Below are positions 7,916 through 16,377 of a DNA stretch of 64,000 nt, one piece after another. Below the pieces are notes generated by a model. The model was not told the DNA's origin. It did no database searches and was given only the letters and a program-made list of their open reading frames with translations. Position numbers and translations under genes: made by a program. The stretch is from Acidaminococcus sp. (GTDB lineage: Bacteria; Bacillota; Negativicutes; Acidaminococcales; Acidaminococcaceae), in the NCBI GenBank assembly GCA_022482815.1, contig JAKVOM010000001.1:558001-622000 (forward strand), given 5' to 3'. Numbering within the stretch: the stretch's first letter is position 1; every line of letters begins with the position of its first letter.

Positions 7916-9523
7916 TCAGTCTTTTATAAATCCCAATTTCCGTCCGAGTGTAATCATGCGGCGCCCGACGAAAGGAATCTGCTGAAGTTCTTCCACGGAA
8001 AGTGTCTTTAGCGCCAAAAGCATGAGGATATAGACCGGGATGGCAATCACAATAGAAAGAAGCAGTGCCATGCCGCCGCTGTGGACAAATTTCAATACAG
8101 CCACTACTGCCCCGCCCATGACAACCGCACAGGCAAGCGTTTTCACAAGTTGTTTGATTTCAATCGTAAAGGCCGTATATTTCTTGATGAAGAACAGGTT
8201 CAAAATTGCGGCAACGCCGATATCGGCAACCGTTGCCATGGAAGAACCACGGATGCCCAGGGAAGGCATAGCTGTCAGGTTCCAGTTCAGAAACACTTTG
8301 ATAACTGCCGCAATAATCATATTGATGACAGGAATCCGGGTCTTGCCGAGTCCCTGCAGGATGCCCGTACTCACCTGATGGAGGCCCAGCAGGAAAATGG
8401 CCCAGCTCATTGTTTCAATAGCCGGTCCCGCATTCGGTGCATTGTAAATCAGGGCAGCTACCCGGCCGCCGAGAAGATGCAGCCCCACGCTGCAGGGAAT
8501 CGTAATTACGGACGCTACGGTAAATGCCGTACTGACTTTGGAGCGGATTCCCGCATGATCACCCAGTGTCCGTGATTCACTGATAGCAGGCACCAGGCTG
8601 ATGGAAAGAGCAGCCGTCAGGATAGTAGACATATTAATGAGCGGTACTGCCATGCCGGATAGATATCCGAAAAGCGTTGTGGCTTCCGGTACGGTATATC
8701 CTGCCACAAGCAGACGCTTCGGCACAATCATCATGTCGAGGTTCGAAACCACCGGAAGCATGAGGCTCGACATGGAAACCGGCAGTGCCAGCAGAATCAG
8801 GCGTTTCATGATGCTGACGGCGGATTCTTTTACCTTAGGCTCCGTATTGGCTCCGTCAGGGAAGAATTTCTTCTTAAGGCGCCAGTAAAAACCCAGCAGC
8901 ACCAGAAGTCCGCAGAAAGCACCGGCTCCGGCACCCATACTGGCACCGGCTGCCGCATAAGTCAGGCCGTATGGCATCAGCAGGTAAGAGAAGGCGATCA
9001 TCGTAATGACGCGGACGAGCTGCTCTGTTACTTCAGAGCAGGCGGTCGGCGTCATAATCTGCCAGCCCTGGAAGTATCCCCGGAAACTGGAGAGAAAAGT
9101 GACAAAGAAAACAGCCGGTGCGAGTGCAATAATAGAGTAATAGGCACGCGGGTCCGGAAGCAGTTTGACCAGCCATCCGGCTCCAAAAAACAGCACCATG
9201 GAGAAGAGAATGCCCGTAACAAGCAGCATTCGCAGTGAAACGTGAAAAACACGGCGGGCACCGCCGTAATCATCCTGAGCAACCTTTTCCGCAGTCACGA
9301 TGGAAATAGCTACAGGAATACCGGCGGAAGAAACTGTAATCGCCATCAGATAAATCGGGAATCCCATCTGATAAAGGCCAATGCCTTCACCGCCCATAAT
9401 GCGGGAAAGAATCACCCAGTTCAGCGCGCCGATTACCTTGACGACAATACTGGAAATCGTCAGGATCAATGTACCTTTGAGGAAATTTTTAGATCCGCTC
9501 GGCTTTGCCGTCGTTTCGTCCAT
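7916..9523 (-). CDS. Polysaccharide/lipid flippase, SpoVB-MurJ-like (MOP superfamily)
   Basis: A 535-residue polytopic membrane protein with about 14 helices. It has the N-terminal GTLILTISSIVVKVIGALN block and repeated AP..F.S.RGYFQGWQ motifs typical of SpoVB/YtgP-type exporters (oligosaccharide flippase family). Such proteins flip lipid-linked sugars or peptidoglycan precursors. In non-sporulating relatives a SpoVB-like protein can serve as a lipid II flippase. Whether this one acts on lipid II or another glycolipid cannot be told. No glycan biosynthesis genes adjoin it. Its 3' side is a 580-base repeat-bearing gap. Confidence 0.88.
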   Translation of the reverse strand: MDETTAKPSGSKNFLKGTLILTISSIVVKVIGALNWVILSRIMGGEGIGLYQMGFPIYLMAITVSSAGIPVAISIVTAEKVAQDDYGGARRVFHVSLRMLLVTGILFSMVLFFGAGWLVKLLPDPRAYYSIIALAPAVFFVTFLSSFRGYFQGWQIMTPTACSEVTEQLVRVITMIAFSYLLMPYGLTYAAAGASMGAGAGAFCGLLVLLGFYWRLKKKFFPDGANTEPKVKESAVSIMKRLILLALPVSMSSLMLPVVSNLDMMIVPKRLLVAGYTVPEATTLFGYLSGMAVPLINMSTILTAALSISLVPAISESRTLGDHAGIRSKVSTAFTVASVITIPCSVGLHLLGGRVAALIYNAPNAGPAIETMSWAIFLLGLHQVSTGILQGLGKTRIPVINMIIAAVIKVFLNWNLTAMPSLGIRGSSMATVADIGVAAILNLFFIKKYTAFTIEIKQLVKTLACAVVMGGAVVAVLKFVHSGGMALLLSIVIAIPVYILMLLALKTLSVEELQQIPFVGRRMITLGRKLGFIKD

Positions 9524-9922
9524 TTAAGAAACCATCCTTTTATATATACTCGTATCAATCATATAATTAGATAATATCTCATTTTACCATGTTTAGCCGT
9601 GAAGGGAAAGTAGTTAGAACGGGTACCGGTCAGTTATCGGCACAAGTACCACAAATTTGCAGCAGGCCCGCGCTACCAATTGGCCGGACCAAATTGCAAT
9701 GAATGCCCGCATCCGGTTTCTAAACTTTACTTTTATAAACTTAACCATGGATTTAACATAAAATTGCCGGAACAATTTTGCAGCCTCATTATGACTTGTG
9801 GCCTGCGGCCCGCATCCGGTGCCGTTTTTTATCAACTGTCTCCATTTTAATAACAGCTACCCTATTTGCAGATAGTATGATATAATGATATGTCAAGTTT
9901 ATAAGTTTTACAGAGGTGTATC
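9524..9922. promoter_or_regulatory. Intergenic region with promoter of the activase-like gene
   Basis: A 399-base gap between divergent genes. An extended -10 promoter, TGATATAAT at 9878-9886, drives the plus-strand gene, about 36 bases before its ATG. A small hairpin AAATTG/CAATTT (9761-9778) and GGCCTGCGGCCCGC segments resemble parts of the dispersed repeat family. Nothing else is recognisable. Confidence 0.5.
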
Positions 9923-12900
9923 ATGAGCACATTTAACATTGGGCTGGACATTGGTTCAACCACAGCTAAGATAGTGGTGCTTGACAACAAGAAGAATATG
10001 ATTTTCTCCCGCTACAAGCGCCATCAGGCAAATGTCATGGCTGTACTGAAGGAAGAGCTCACGCACCTGCGTTCCCAGATTGGCGCTGCCAGCGTCAAAC
10101 TGAAGGTCACGGGTTCCGTCGGCATGGGGATTGCCGAAAAATTTAAGCTCGCCTTCGAACAGGAAGTCATTGCTGCCACCAAATTTGTAAAGGAGAAATA
10201 TCCGGAAGTCGCAACGCTGATCGATATCGGCGGTGAAGACGCTAAGATCGTCTACATCAGCCCGGACGGCAGCTGCGACCTCAGAATGAACGGCAACTGT
10301 GCCGGCGGTACCGGCGCTTTTCTTGACCAGATGGCCGTTCTTCTGGGCATCCCCGTGGAAGAGCTCAACGGACTGGCTGAAAAAGCGAAGACCGTTCATT
10401 ACATTGCTTCCCGCTGCGGCGTATTTGCCAAGACGGATATCCAGAATCTCCTCAGCAAAAACGTAAGCCGCGAAGATATTGCGGCTTCCATTTTCCACGC
10501 CGTTGCCGTCCAGGTCATTACGACCTTATCCCACGGCTGCACCATCAAGCCGAAGATTCTGCTCTGCGGCGGTCCTCTGACCTTTATGCCGCGTCTGCGC
10601 AAGGCTCTGATGGATGCCCTGCAAATTCCTTATGCGGAATTCATCGTACCGGAAAACGCCAACCTGATTCCTGCCTATGGCACGGCACTCAGCGCGGCGG
10701 ATGCTCCGACGACCAACCTGGATAAGATCCTGGACAAACTGAATTCCAATCAAGTCGACGTTTCGAATCTGAAGGACGTCATGCCTCCGATTTTCAAATC
10801 CCCTGAGGAGTATGAAGCCTGGAAGAAAGAAAAAGAAGCTGATTATATCGCCCTGACTCCGCTCACAGCAAATACCAAAGAGGTTTATATCGGAATCGAC
10901 TCCGGTTCCACGACGACCAAGCTCGTTGCTACGGATAAGGAAGACCGCATCCTCTTTACTTATTATACGCATAACGACGGCAATCCTATCGGTGCCGTCC
11001 AGGAAGCCTTTGAGGCTTTCTACAAAAAGTGCCTGGAAGTCGATGCCAACCCGATTATCCTCGGCAGCTGTTCCACCGGTTACGGCGAGGACCTGATTAA
11101 AGCTGCCTTTAATCTCAATACCGGCATCATCGAGACCATTGCTCATTACCTGGCTGCCAAGAAAATCAACAACAAGGTTTCCTTTATCCTGGATATCGGC
11201 GGGCAGGACATGAAGGCCATCTTCGTGGATCACGGCGTTGTCAACCGCATGGAACTCAACGAATCCTGTTCCTCCGGCTGCGGCACGTTCCTCGAAACAT
11301 TCGCCAAGGGCCTCAACTACAATATCAGCGACTTCGCCAAGCTGGCCTGCACGGCCAAACACCCGAGCGACCTCGGCACGCGCTGCACTGTATTTATGAA
11401 TTCCAAGGTGAAGCAGAGCCTGCGTGAAGGCGTGACCAACGCCGATATTTCTGCCGGTCTCGCTTATTCTGTGGTCCGCAACTGCCTCTACAAAGTCCTG
11501 AAGATGAGAAACACGAAGGAACTGGGGACGGAAATCGTCCTGCAGGGCGGTACCATGAAAAATGATGCCGTCGTCCGTGCTTTCGAGATTCTTACGGGCG
11601 TCAAAGTGCACCGCAGCAACATCCCTGAAATCATGGGTGCTTACGGCTGCGCGCTCTTTGCCAAGACGAAGGCAGCCGGCCAGGCTACGCTGGATGACAT
11701 GATCCACGTTGCTTCTCATACGGATTCCCAGCTGCAGTGCCATGGCTGCGAAAACAACTGCCTCATTCAGAAATACCAATTCAGCAACGGCAGTGTGTAC
11801 TTCTCCGGCAACAAGTGCGAAAAGTTCTTTACGAACAACGGGGACGATGTCGTTCCCGGTAAAAATATCTATGGCTACAAGTATGACCTGCTCTTCAACC
11901 GTCCGATTAACGAGGAAGCAGAACGGGCCATCGGGATTCCCCGCTGCCTCAATATGTACGAGGATTATCCTTTCTGGCATGCCCTCTTTACGGCCTGCGG
12001 TCTCAAAGTCGTGCTGTCCGATCCGTCCACGCTGAAAATGTACGAATCGGGACTGCATGATGTCATGAGCGATAATATCTGCTTCCCGGCCAAGCTGGTT
12101 CACGGACATATCCTGAACCTCATCAAGAAGCGCGTCAACCGGATTTTCATGCCTTACGTCATTTATGAACGTCAGGATGATAAACGTCAGCTCAACAGCT
12201 ACAACTGCCCTGTCGTTTCCGGCTATTCCGATGTGATTAAGAGCGTTACCAATACGGATATTCCGATTGATTCTCCTCCCATCAACTTCCAGGACACGGG
12301 CATGCTGAAAAAGCAGCTCCGCAAATACCTGAGCTATATCGGGTTTGACCGCTTTACGGCCGATAAAGCCATCAAAGCCGGCATGAAAGCGATGGAAGAA
12401 TACCGCAAAAAGATTCGGGAAAAGAATGAGGAAATTCTCGAAGACAGCCGCAAGAACGGCAAGCTGACCATTCTGCTCGCCGGCCGTCCTTACCATACGG
12501 ATCCTCTGATTCAGCACAAGCTCAGCGATACGGTAGCAGCCATGGGCATCAACGTCGTCAATGAAGACCTTGTCCGCGATAACACTCAGATCGAAATCAA
12601 CGATACCTATCTGACAAAACAGTGGGCTTATATCAACCGTATCCTGAAAGCGGCTGACTGGGTAGCGCGTCAGGACAATACGGTTCACTTCATGGAAATG
12701 ACATCTTTTGGCTGCGGCCCTGATGCCTTCCTGCAGGATGAAATCCGCACGCTGCTGCAGCGCCACGGCAAAGCACTGACGCTCCTTAAGATTGACGATG
12801 TCTCCAATATCGGCTCGCTGAAACTCCGCGTCCGTTCCGTCGTAGAAAGCATTCGTTACAACAACCGCACGAACGTCAAGGTAGTTCCTTTTGTCGATAC

Positions 12901-14206
12901 GCCGAGATTCGAAAAATCTATGAAGGACTACACCATTCTGGTGCCTTACTTCACGTCAACTTTGTCTCCGCTCATTCCTTCCGTAATGAAGATTCTGGGC
13001 TATCACGTAGAAACGCTGCCGCAGAGCACCGGTATTTCCGCGGATCTTGGCCTGAAGTTTGCCAATAACGAAGTCTGCTACCCGGCCACCCTGGTCGTCG
13101 GTGACTTCCTCGAAGCACTGCGTTCTGGCAAGTATGACGTGAACAAGACTGCAGTGGCCATTACCCAGACGGGCGGCCAGTGCCGTGCTTCCAACTACTT
13201 TGGCCTGATTAAGCACGCTCTCGTCGCAGCTGGTTTCAAGAATGTTCCGGTCATTTCCGTTGCTACGAGCGAAAGCATCAAGAACAACCAGCCCGGCTTC
13301 AAGATCAACTGGCTGAAGATCGGCAAGATTACGGTCAATACCATTCTCTTCTCCGACTGCCTGGCAAAACTCTACAATGCTACGCGCGTCCGCGAAACGA
13401 AGGCAGGCATTGCAGATAAATTGCGTGATAAATACCTCGAACTGGCCCAGAAACAAATTGAAGCCAATAGTTCCAAAGGTCTTCTCAAGGTGCTGAAACA
13501 GGCTGTTGCTGAATTTACGGATGCAGCTAAGCCAAACGTCCATCTGCCGCGGGTCGGTATTGTCGGTGAAATCTACCTGAAATTCAATGCGTTTGCTCAC
13601 AAGAACATTACGAGCTGGCTCATGGATCACCGCATCGAAGTAATGCCGCCGCTGATGACGCCATTCTTCATGCAGGCGTTCGTCAACCGTCTGACCAACT
13701 ATAAGTTCCACCTGAAGCGGGATAAACTGCCGAGCCTCCTGGTTGACTTTGTCTACCTCAAGATTGTGAAGCAGATTGACAGAGTGAATAAGATCTGCTC
13801 TGCCTTCCCGTACTTCACGCCGTTTGAAGATATCTACGAAATGGCAAACGACGGCAAACAAATCATCAACATGGCTGCTCAGTTTGGCGAAGGCTGGCTC
13901 CTGCCGGCTGAGGTCGTCGGTTTTGCCAAGTCCGGCATCTACAACGTGATCAGTCTGCAGCCCTTCGGCTGCATTGCCAACCACATCATCGCCAAGGGCA
14001 TTGAAAAGAAAGTGAAGACGATGTATCCGCAGATGAACCTGCTGAGCCTTGACTTCGACAGCGGTGTCAGCGACGTCAACGTGGCAAACCGTCTGATTCT
14101 GTTCGTTGAAAATATCCGTGCTGACGGCAAGACTCCGGATGTTCCGAAACGGAAGACACACCATGAAAGCCGGGATAACGAAATGCGCCGTGAAATTATG
14201 GTGTGA
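9923..14206 (+). CDS. Fused acyl-CoA dehydratase activase-related protein (double BcrAD/BadFG ATPase + DUF2229 + dehydratase-like C-terminus)
   Basis: A 1427-residue multidomain protein. Two ASKHA ATPase domains begin at about residue 6 (IGLDIGSTTAK) and 323 (IGIDSGSTTTK). Each carries the cysteines that in HgdC-type activases hold a bridging [4Fe-4S] cluster (C126 and C165; about C448/C452 and C487). A central block (about 620-890) matches the activase-associated DUF2229 type. The C-terminal third resembles 2-hydroxyacyl-CoA dehydratase subunits (VCYPATLVVGDF, TQTGGQCRASNYFG). Separate HgdC activators drive radical 2-hydroxyglutaryl-CoA dehydration with ATP. The substrate of the long fused family is not established. 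The gene is monocistronic with its own promoter and terminator. Confidence 0.9.
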   Translation: MSTFNIGLDIGSTTAKIVVLDNKKNMIFSRYKRHQANVMAVLKEELTHLRSQIGAASVKLKVTGSVGMGIAEKFKLAFEQEVIAATKFVKEKYPEVATLIDIGGEDAKIVYISPDGSCDLRMNGNCAGGTGAFLDQMAVLLGIPVEELNGLAEKAKTVHYIASRCGVFAKTDIQNLLSKNVSREDIAASIFHAVAVQVITTLSHGCTIKPKILLCGGPLTFMPRLRKALMDALQIPYAEFIVPENANLIPAYGTALSAADAPTTNLDKILDKLNSNQVDVSNLKDVMPPIFKSPEEYEAWKKEKEADYIALTPLTANTKEVYIGIDSGSTTTKLVATDKEDRILFTYYTHNDGNPIGAVQEAFEAFYKKCLEVDANPIILGSCSTGYGEDLIKAAFNLNTGIIETIAHYLAAKKINNKVSFILDIGGQDMKAIFVDHGVVNRMELNESCSSGCGTFLETFAKGLNYNISDFAKLACTAKHPSDLGTRCTVFMNSKVKQSLREGVTNADISAGLAYSVVRNCLYKVLKMRNTKELGTEIVLQGGTMKNDAVVRAFEILTGVKVHRSNIPEIMGAYGCALFAKTKAAGQATLDDMIHVASHTDSQLQCHGCENNCLIQKYQFSNGSVYFSGNKCEKFFTNNGDDVVPGKNIYGYKYDLLFNRPINEEAERAIGIPRCLNMYEDYPFWHALFTACGLKVVLSDPSTLKMYESGLHDVMSDNICFPAKLVHGHILNLIKKRVNRIFMPYVIYERQDDKRQLNSYNCPVVSGYSDVIKSVTNTDIPIDSPPINFQDTGMLKKQLRKYLSYIGFDRFTADKAIKAGMKAMEEYRKKIREKNEEILEDSRKNGKLTILLAGRPYHTDPLIQHKLSDTVAAMGINVVNEDLVRDNTQIEINDTYLTKQWAYINRILKAADWVARQDNTVHFMEMTSFGCGPDAFLQDEIRTLLQRHGKALTLLKIDDVSNIGSLKLRVRSVVESIRYNNRTNVKVVPFVDTPRFEKSMKDYTILVPYFTSTLSPLIPSVMKILGYHVETLPQSTGISADLGLKFANNEVCYPATLVVGDFLEALRSGKYDVNKTAVAITQTGGQCRASNYFGLIKHALVAAGFKNVPVISVATSESIKNNQPGFKINWLKIGKITVNTILFSDCLAKLYNATRVRETKAGIADKLRDKYLELAQKQIEANSSKGLLKVLKQAVAEFTDAAKPNVHLPRVGIVGEIYLKFNAFAHKNITSWLMDHRIEVMPPLMTPFFMQAFVNRLTNYKFHLKRDKLPSLLVDFVYLKIVKQIDRVNKICSAFPYFTPFEDIYEMANDGKQIINMAAQFGEGWLLPAEVVGFAKSGIYNVISLQPFGCIANHIIAKGIEKKVKTMYPQMNLLSLDFDSGVSDVNVANRLILFVENIRADGKTPDVPKRKTHHESRDNEMRREIMV

Positions 14207-14207
14207 T

Positions 14208-14258
14208 AAAAAAGAGGCTGTGGAGAAATGGAAAACCATTTCTTCACAGCCTCTTTTT
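14208..14258 (+). terminator. Terminator of the activase-like gene (GAGGCTGTGGAGAAAT palindrome)
   Basis: The stem GAGGCTGTGGAGAAATGG / CCATTTCTTCACAGCCTC is followed by five T, beginning a few bases after the stop codon. It is a sequence variant of the GGGGCTGTGAAAT palindrome family. Downstream to 14519 lies a GCAGGTCGCAGGTCGC segment, a CAAAATTGCCGAGGCAATTTTG hairpin and AT-rich DNA; no gene was seen. Confidence 0.9.
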
Positions 14259-14519
14259 CGCAGGTCGCAGGTCGCGTGTCGCTAGTCGCAATTGGAAACA
14301 AAATTGCCGAGGCAATTTTGCAATGAATTTATAAAAGCAGCGTACTTAAATTCTAGTTAAATGCCGAAAATCGATTTTTTGCTTTTTCATAGCTCTTTTT
14401 TTAACTCAAAGCTTAGGATCTGTATTATATTTAATGTGTAGAAGAAATCTCATGAGATTTGTAAAGTCTGTCATCCACGACGTGAAAACATTTCTTGTCA
14501 GGAAAGGAGGGAGCATGAC

Positions 14520-15275
14520 ATGAAAGTTGCCATCATTACCGGAGCTTCCGGCGGCCTTGGAAAGGCGCTAGCCAAGTCCTTGTCCGAAACCGGAGAAGCA
14601 CTTGAATTCTGGCTGCTTGGCCGGGACAAAGAAAAGCTTGAAAACACTGCTCAAAAGCTCGGCACGAAGGTCCGCTTCCTGACACTCGATCTGGCTGATG
14701 CTTCATGGGAACAAACCATGCAGCATATACTTCAAAGTGAAAAACCACAGATTGCCTGGCTCATCAATAACGCCGGGTTCGGTTATTTTGGAAATTTCAG
14801 TGAAGAACCGCGCGGGCACGCCGGCCGCATGGCCGATGTGGACTTTGCTGCTCCAATCCGGCTGTGTGCCCTCTGTCTCCCTTATATGGCCGCCGGATCC
14901 CATATTGTAAACGTCTGCTCTGTAGCCGGGTTCCTGCCGCTGCCGCAAATGGCCGTTTACAGCGGTGCCAAGGCGGGACTGCTGCACTTTACGCAGGCCC
15001 TTGCCGCCGAACTGAAGCCAAACGGAATCAGCGTCACAGCACTCTGTCCCTACTGGATCGGCGATACCGGTTTTATCCCGTCTCTCGGCACGAAACCGCA
15101 CCTCAATCTGTGGGGAACGCTGCCGGCGGAAGAAGTGGCCCGCCGCGGCATTCTGGGGGCCCGCAAAGGCGAAACCATTGTCACGCCGGGATGGTTAGCA
15201 ACAATATGCCGCATAGGCACATCACTGCTGCCTCTGCCGGTGCTGCTGAAAATACGGGATATATGGAAGGCGTAG
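14520..15275 (+). CDS. SDR family NAD(P)-dependent oxidoreductase (YqjQ/DltE-like group)
   Basis: A 251-residue short-chain dehydrogenase. It has TGASGGLG at residues 7-14, NNAG at 83-86, catalytic Ser134, Tyr147 and Lys151 (YSGAK). The C-terminus is hydrophobic (LLPLPVLLKIRDIWKA), as in SDRs grouped with YqjQ-type membrane-associated oxidoreductases. AAGGAGG lies upstream of the ATG at 14520. An out-of-frame ATG at 14515 is ignored. The substrate is unknown. It converges with the hsp20 gene, and a palindrome between them serves both. Confidence 0.87.
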   Translation: MKVAIITGASGGLGKALAKSLSETGEALEFWLLGRDKEKLENTAQKLGTKVRFLTLDLADASWEQTMQHILQSEKPQIAWLINNAGFGYFGNFSEEPRGHAGRMADVDFAAPIRLCALCLPYMAAGSHIVNVCSVAGFLPLPQMAVYSGAKAGLLHFTQALAAELKPNGISVTALCPYWIGDTGFIPSLGTKPHLNLWGTLPAEEVARRGILGARKGETIVTPGWLATICRIGTSLLPLPVLLKIRDIWKA

Positions 15276-15344
15276 AGTTCCCAGAGAAGTATGGTGCGAC
15301 GGCTTGAGTTATGAGTTTTGAGTTGTAAGAATAACAACAGCAAA

Positions 15345-15389
15345 AAAAGGCTGTGGAACAATGATCACTCATCGTTCCACAGCCCTTTT
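15345..15389. terminator. Bidirectional terminator between SDR and hsp20 genes
   Basis: The palindrome AAAAGGCTGTGGAACAATGA / TCATCGTTCCACAGCCCTTTT is flanked by A-run and T-run, so it can stop transcription from both convergent genes. It belongs to the same palindrome family as those at 14.2, 31.05 and 56.45 kb. Confidence 0.88.
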
Positions 15390-15426
15390 CTATATCCTGC
15401 CCCTCAGCGGAGGCAGGCCCTGATTC

Positions 15427-15867
15427 TCAGCCTTCGATGGCAATATACTTCTTGTCTTCTACCTGCGGAGCATCCTTCTTAGGAATGGACAGCTGCAGGA
15501 TACCGTCAGCGTATTTAGCCTTGACGTCCTGTTCGGTGATATTCTCACCTACATAGAAGGCACGAGCGCACTGACCACTGCTGCGTTCACGGCGGATGTA
15601 ATGGCCCTCCTTATCCTTCTCGTCCTTGCTCAGATTCTTCTGGGCGGAAATGGTCAGATAACCGTTCTGCAGTTCAGCATGGATATCTTCCTTCTTGAAG
15701 CCCGGCAGGTCAATATCAAGTTCATAATGGTCATTGCAGTCACGAACATCAGTCTTCATCATGTTTCTTGCATGTTTGCCATAAAGAGGAGAATGTTCAA
15801 ACATGTCATCAAAATCATCCATAAAATCATCAAACAGAGAATCATGTAACACAGTAGGCAGTAACAT
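15427..15867 (-). CDS. Small heat shock protein, Hsp20/alpha-crystallin family
   Basis: A 146-residue cytoplasmic holdase chaperone. The alpha-crystallin domain spans about residues 36-140, with the DLPGFKKEDIHAEL strand and the C-terminal ADGILQLSIPK motif typical of the family. The N-terminus is Phe/Asp-rich and short. A GGAGG site precedes the ATG. Upstream lies a sigma-A-type promoter overlapped by a CIRCE element, so expression should be repressed by HrcA and released on heat stress. HrcA itself is not in the window. Confidence 0.95.
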   Translation of the reverse strand: MLLPTVLHDSLFDDFMDDFDDMFEHSPLYGKHARNMMKTDVRDCNDHYELDIDLPGFKKEDIHAELQNGYLTISAQKNLSKDEKDKEGHYIRRERSSGQCARAFYVGENITEQDVKAKYADGILQLSIPKKDAPQVEDKKYIAIEG

Positions 15868-15988
15868 AAGTCATTCCTCCAATTCATACATTACAGGCCT
15901 TTGCGGTCGATTACTTAATATTTGGAACCCCGGAGCATTCCCGGCGTCCCCTCCCGGGGGCTCCATCCTTCTCCTTCGTTCTGGTTAT

Positions 15989-16017
15989 AATATAGCACTA
16001 TTTATTAGCACTGTCAA
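15989..16017 (-). promoter_or_regulatory. Promoter of the hsp20 gene
   Basis: On the minus strand there is a perfect -35 TTGACA, 17 bases, then -10 TATATT. The -35 falls inside the CIRCE element. Confidence 0.75.
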
Positions 16018-16031
16018 TAGTTGAGTGCTAA
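16005..16031. promoter_or_regulatory. CIRCE element (HrcA operator)
   Basis: The inverted repeat TTAGCACTG-N9-GAGTGCTAA matches the 27-base CIRCE consensus TTAGCACTC-N9-GAGTGCTAA at all but one position. It overlaps the -35 of hsp20, as expected for repression. Confidence 0.93.
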
Positions 16032-16084
16032 TATTTTTAAACTTTTTGACTTTTTTTATTTAAACCCATTTTCACCGCTGAAAA

Positions 16085-16174
16085 AGTAAGCATTTATCAG
16101 TGATCTCCACAATATCATTGTTGGGCTGAAGCCCAGGATCAAGCAGAAAAATGCCCACCCTGATGGTTTGCTTA
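16085..16174 (-). ncRNA. Second structured element downstream of the candidate RNA
   Basis: On the minus strand AGTAAGC at the 5' end can pair with GCTTACT at the 3' end, enclosing ATCAG/CTGAT, GATC/GATC and two local hairpins (GGGCTTCAGCCC and ACAATGATATTGT). It ends in five T. The nested arrangement looks like a three-way-junction RNA. AGTAAGC can also pair with a GCTTACT upstream of the preceding terminator, so the two structures may compete. No family was recognised. Confidence 0.35.
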
Positions 16175-16316
16175 CTAAAAAATCCCGGAGCGGCATCCGC
16201 CCCGGGATTAAGTTTTTATAGTAAGCAGAGGTGCAGGCGCGAATCGGAGGCTCATGAGGGTTCAAGTCAATAACCCCGTGATTCGCTCCCGGAACAACCT
16301 GAGCTTATTGAAATGG
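16175..16316 (-). ncRNA. Candidate structured small RNA with own promoter and terminator
   Basis: A promoter (16324-16352) reads leftward into about 100 nt that can fold into a rod: AATAAGC/GCTTACT, AGGT/ACCT, GCGAATC/GATTCGC and GGGTT/AACCC around a 9-base loop. It is followed by a strong terminator (AATCCCGGGGCGG-ATG-CCGCTCCGGGATT then T6, 16175-16209). No open reading frame fits. A 6S-like rod is one idea, but the length is short for 6S, and SRP-RNA signature bases are absent. Confidence 0.55.
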
Positions 16317-16323
16317 CTATTAC

Positions 16324-16352
16324 AGTATGTCACTTTTTAGCCATCATGTCAA
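16324..16352 (-). promoter_or_regulatory. Promoter of the candidate small RNA
   Basis: On the minus strand a perfect -35 TTGACA and a -10 CATACT are separated by 17 bases. The site lies 26 bases past the stop of the WG-repeat gene. Confidence 0.7.
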
Positions 16353-16377
16353 TAGATTTTGTACATTTTTATAAACT

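Noticed and set aside
10526-12766. A 746-codon open frame antisense to the activase-like gene
   Set aside because: It is a mirror of the strongly coding plus-strand gene, has no ribosome-binding site and no recognisable domain. The plus-strand product has clear motifs throughout.
12956-14239. A 427-codon frame antisense to the 3' end of the activase-like gene
   Set aside because: Shadow of the real gene; it begins inside the terminator palindrome and lacks a start signal.
16240-16300. GGTTCAAGTC on the plus strand suggesting a tRNA T-arm
   Set aside because: No acceptor, D or anticodon arm can be placed around it, and the promoter and terminator fit a minus-strand RNA.
16175-16316. 6S, SRP or tmRNA as identity of the small RNA
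   Set aside because: The rod is too short for typical 6S, the SRP apical loop bases are missing and no tmRNA tag frame is seen. Left as unassigned.
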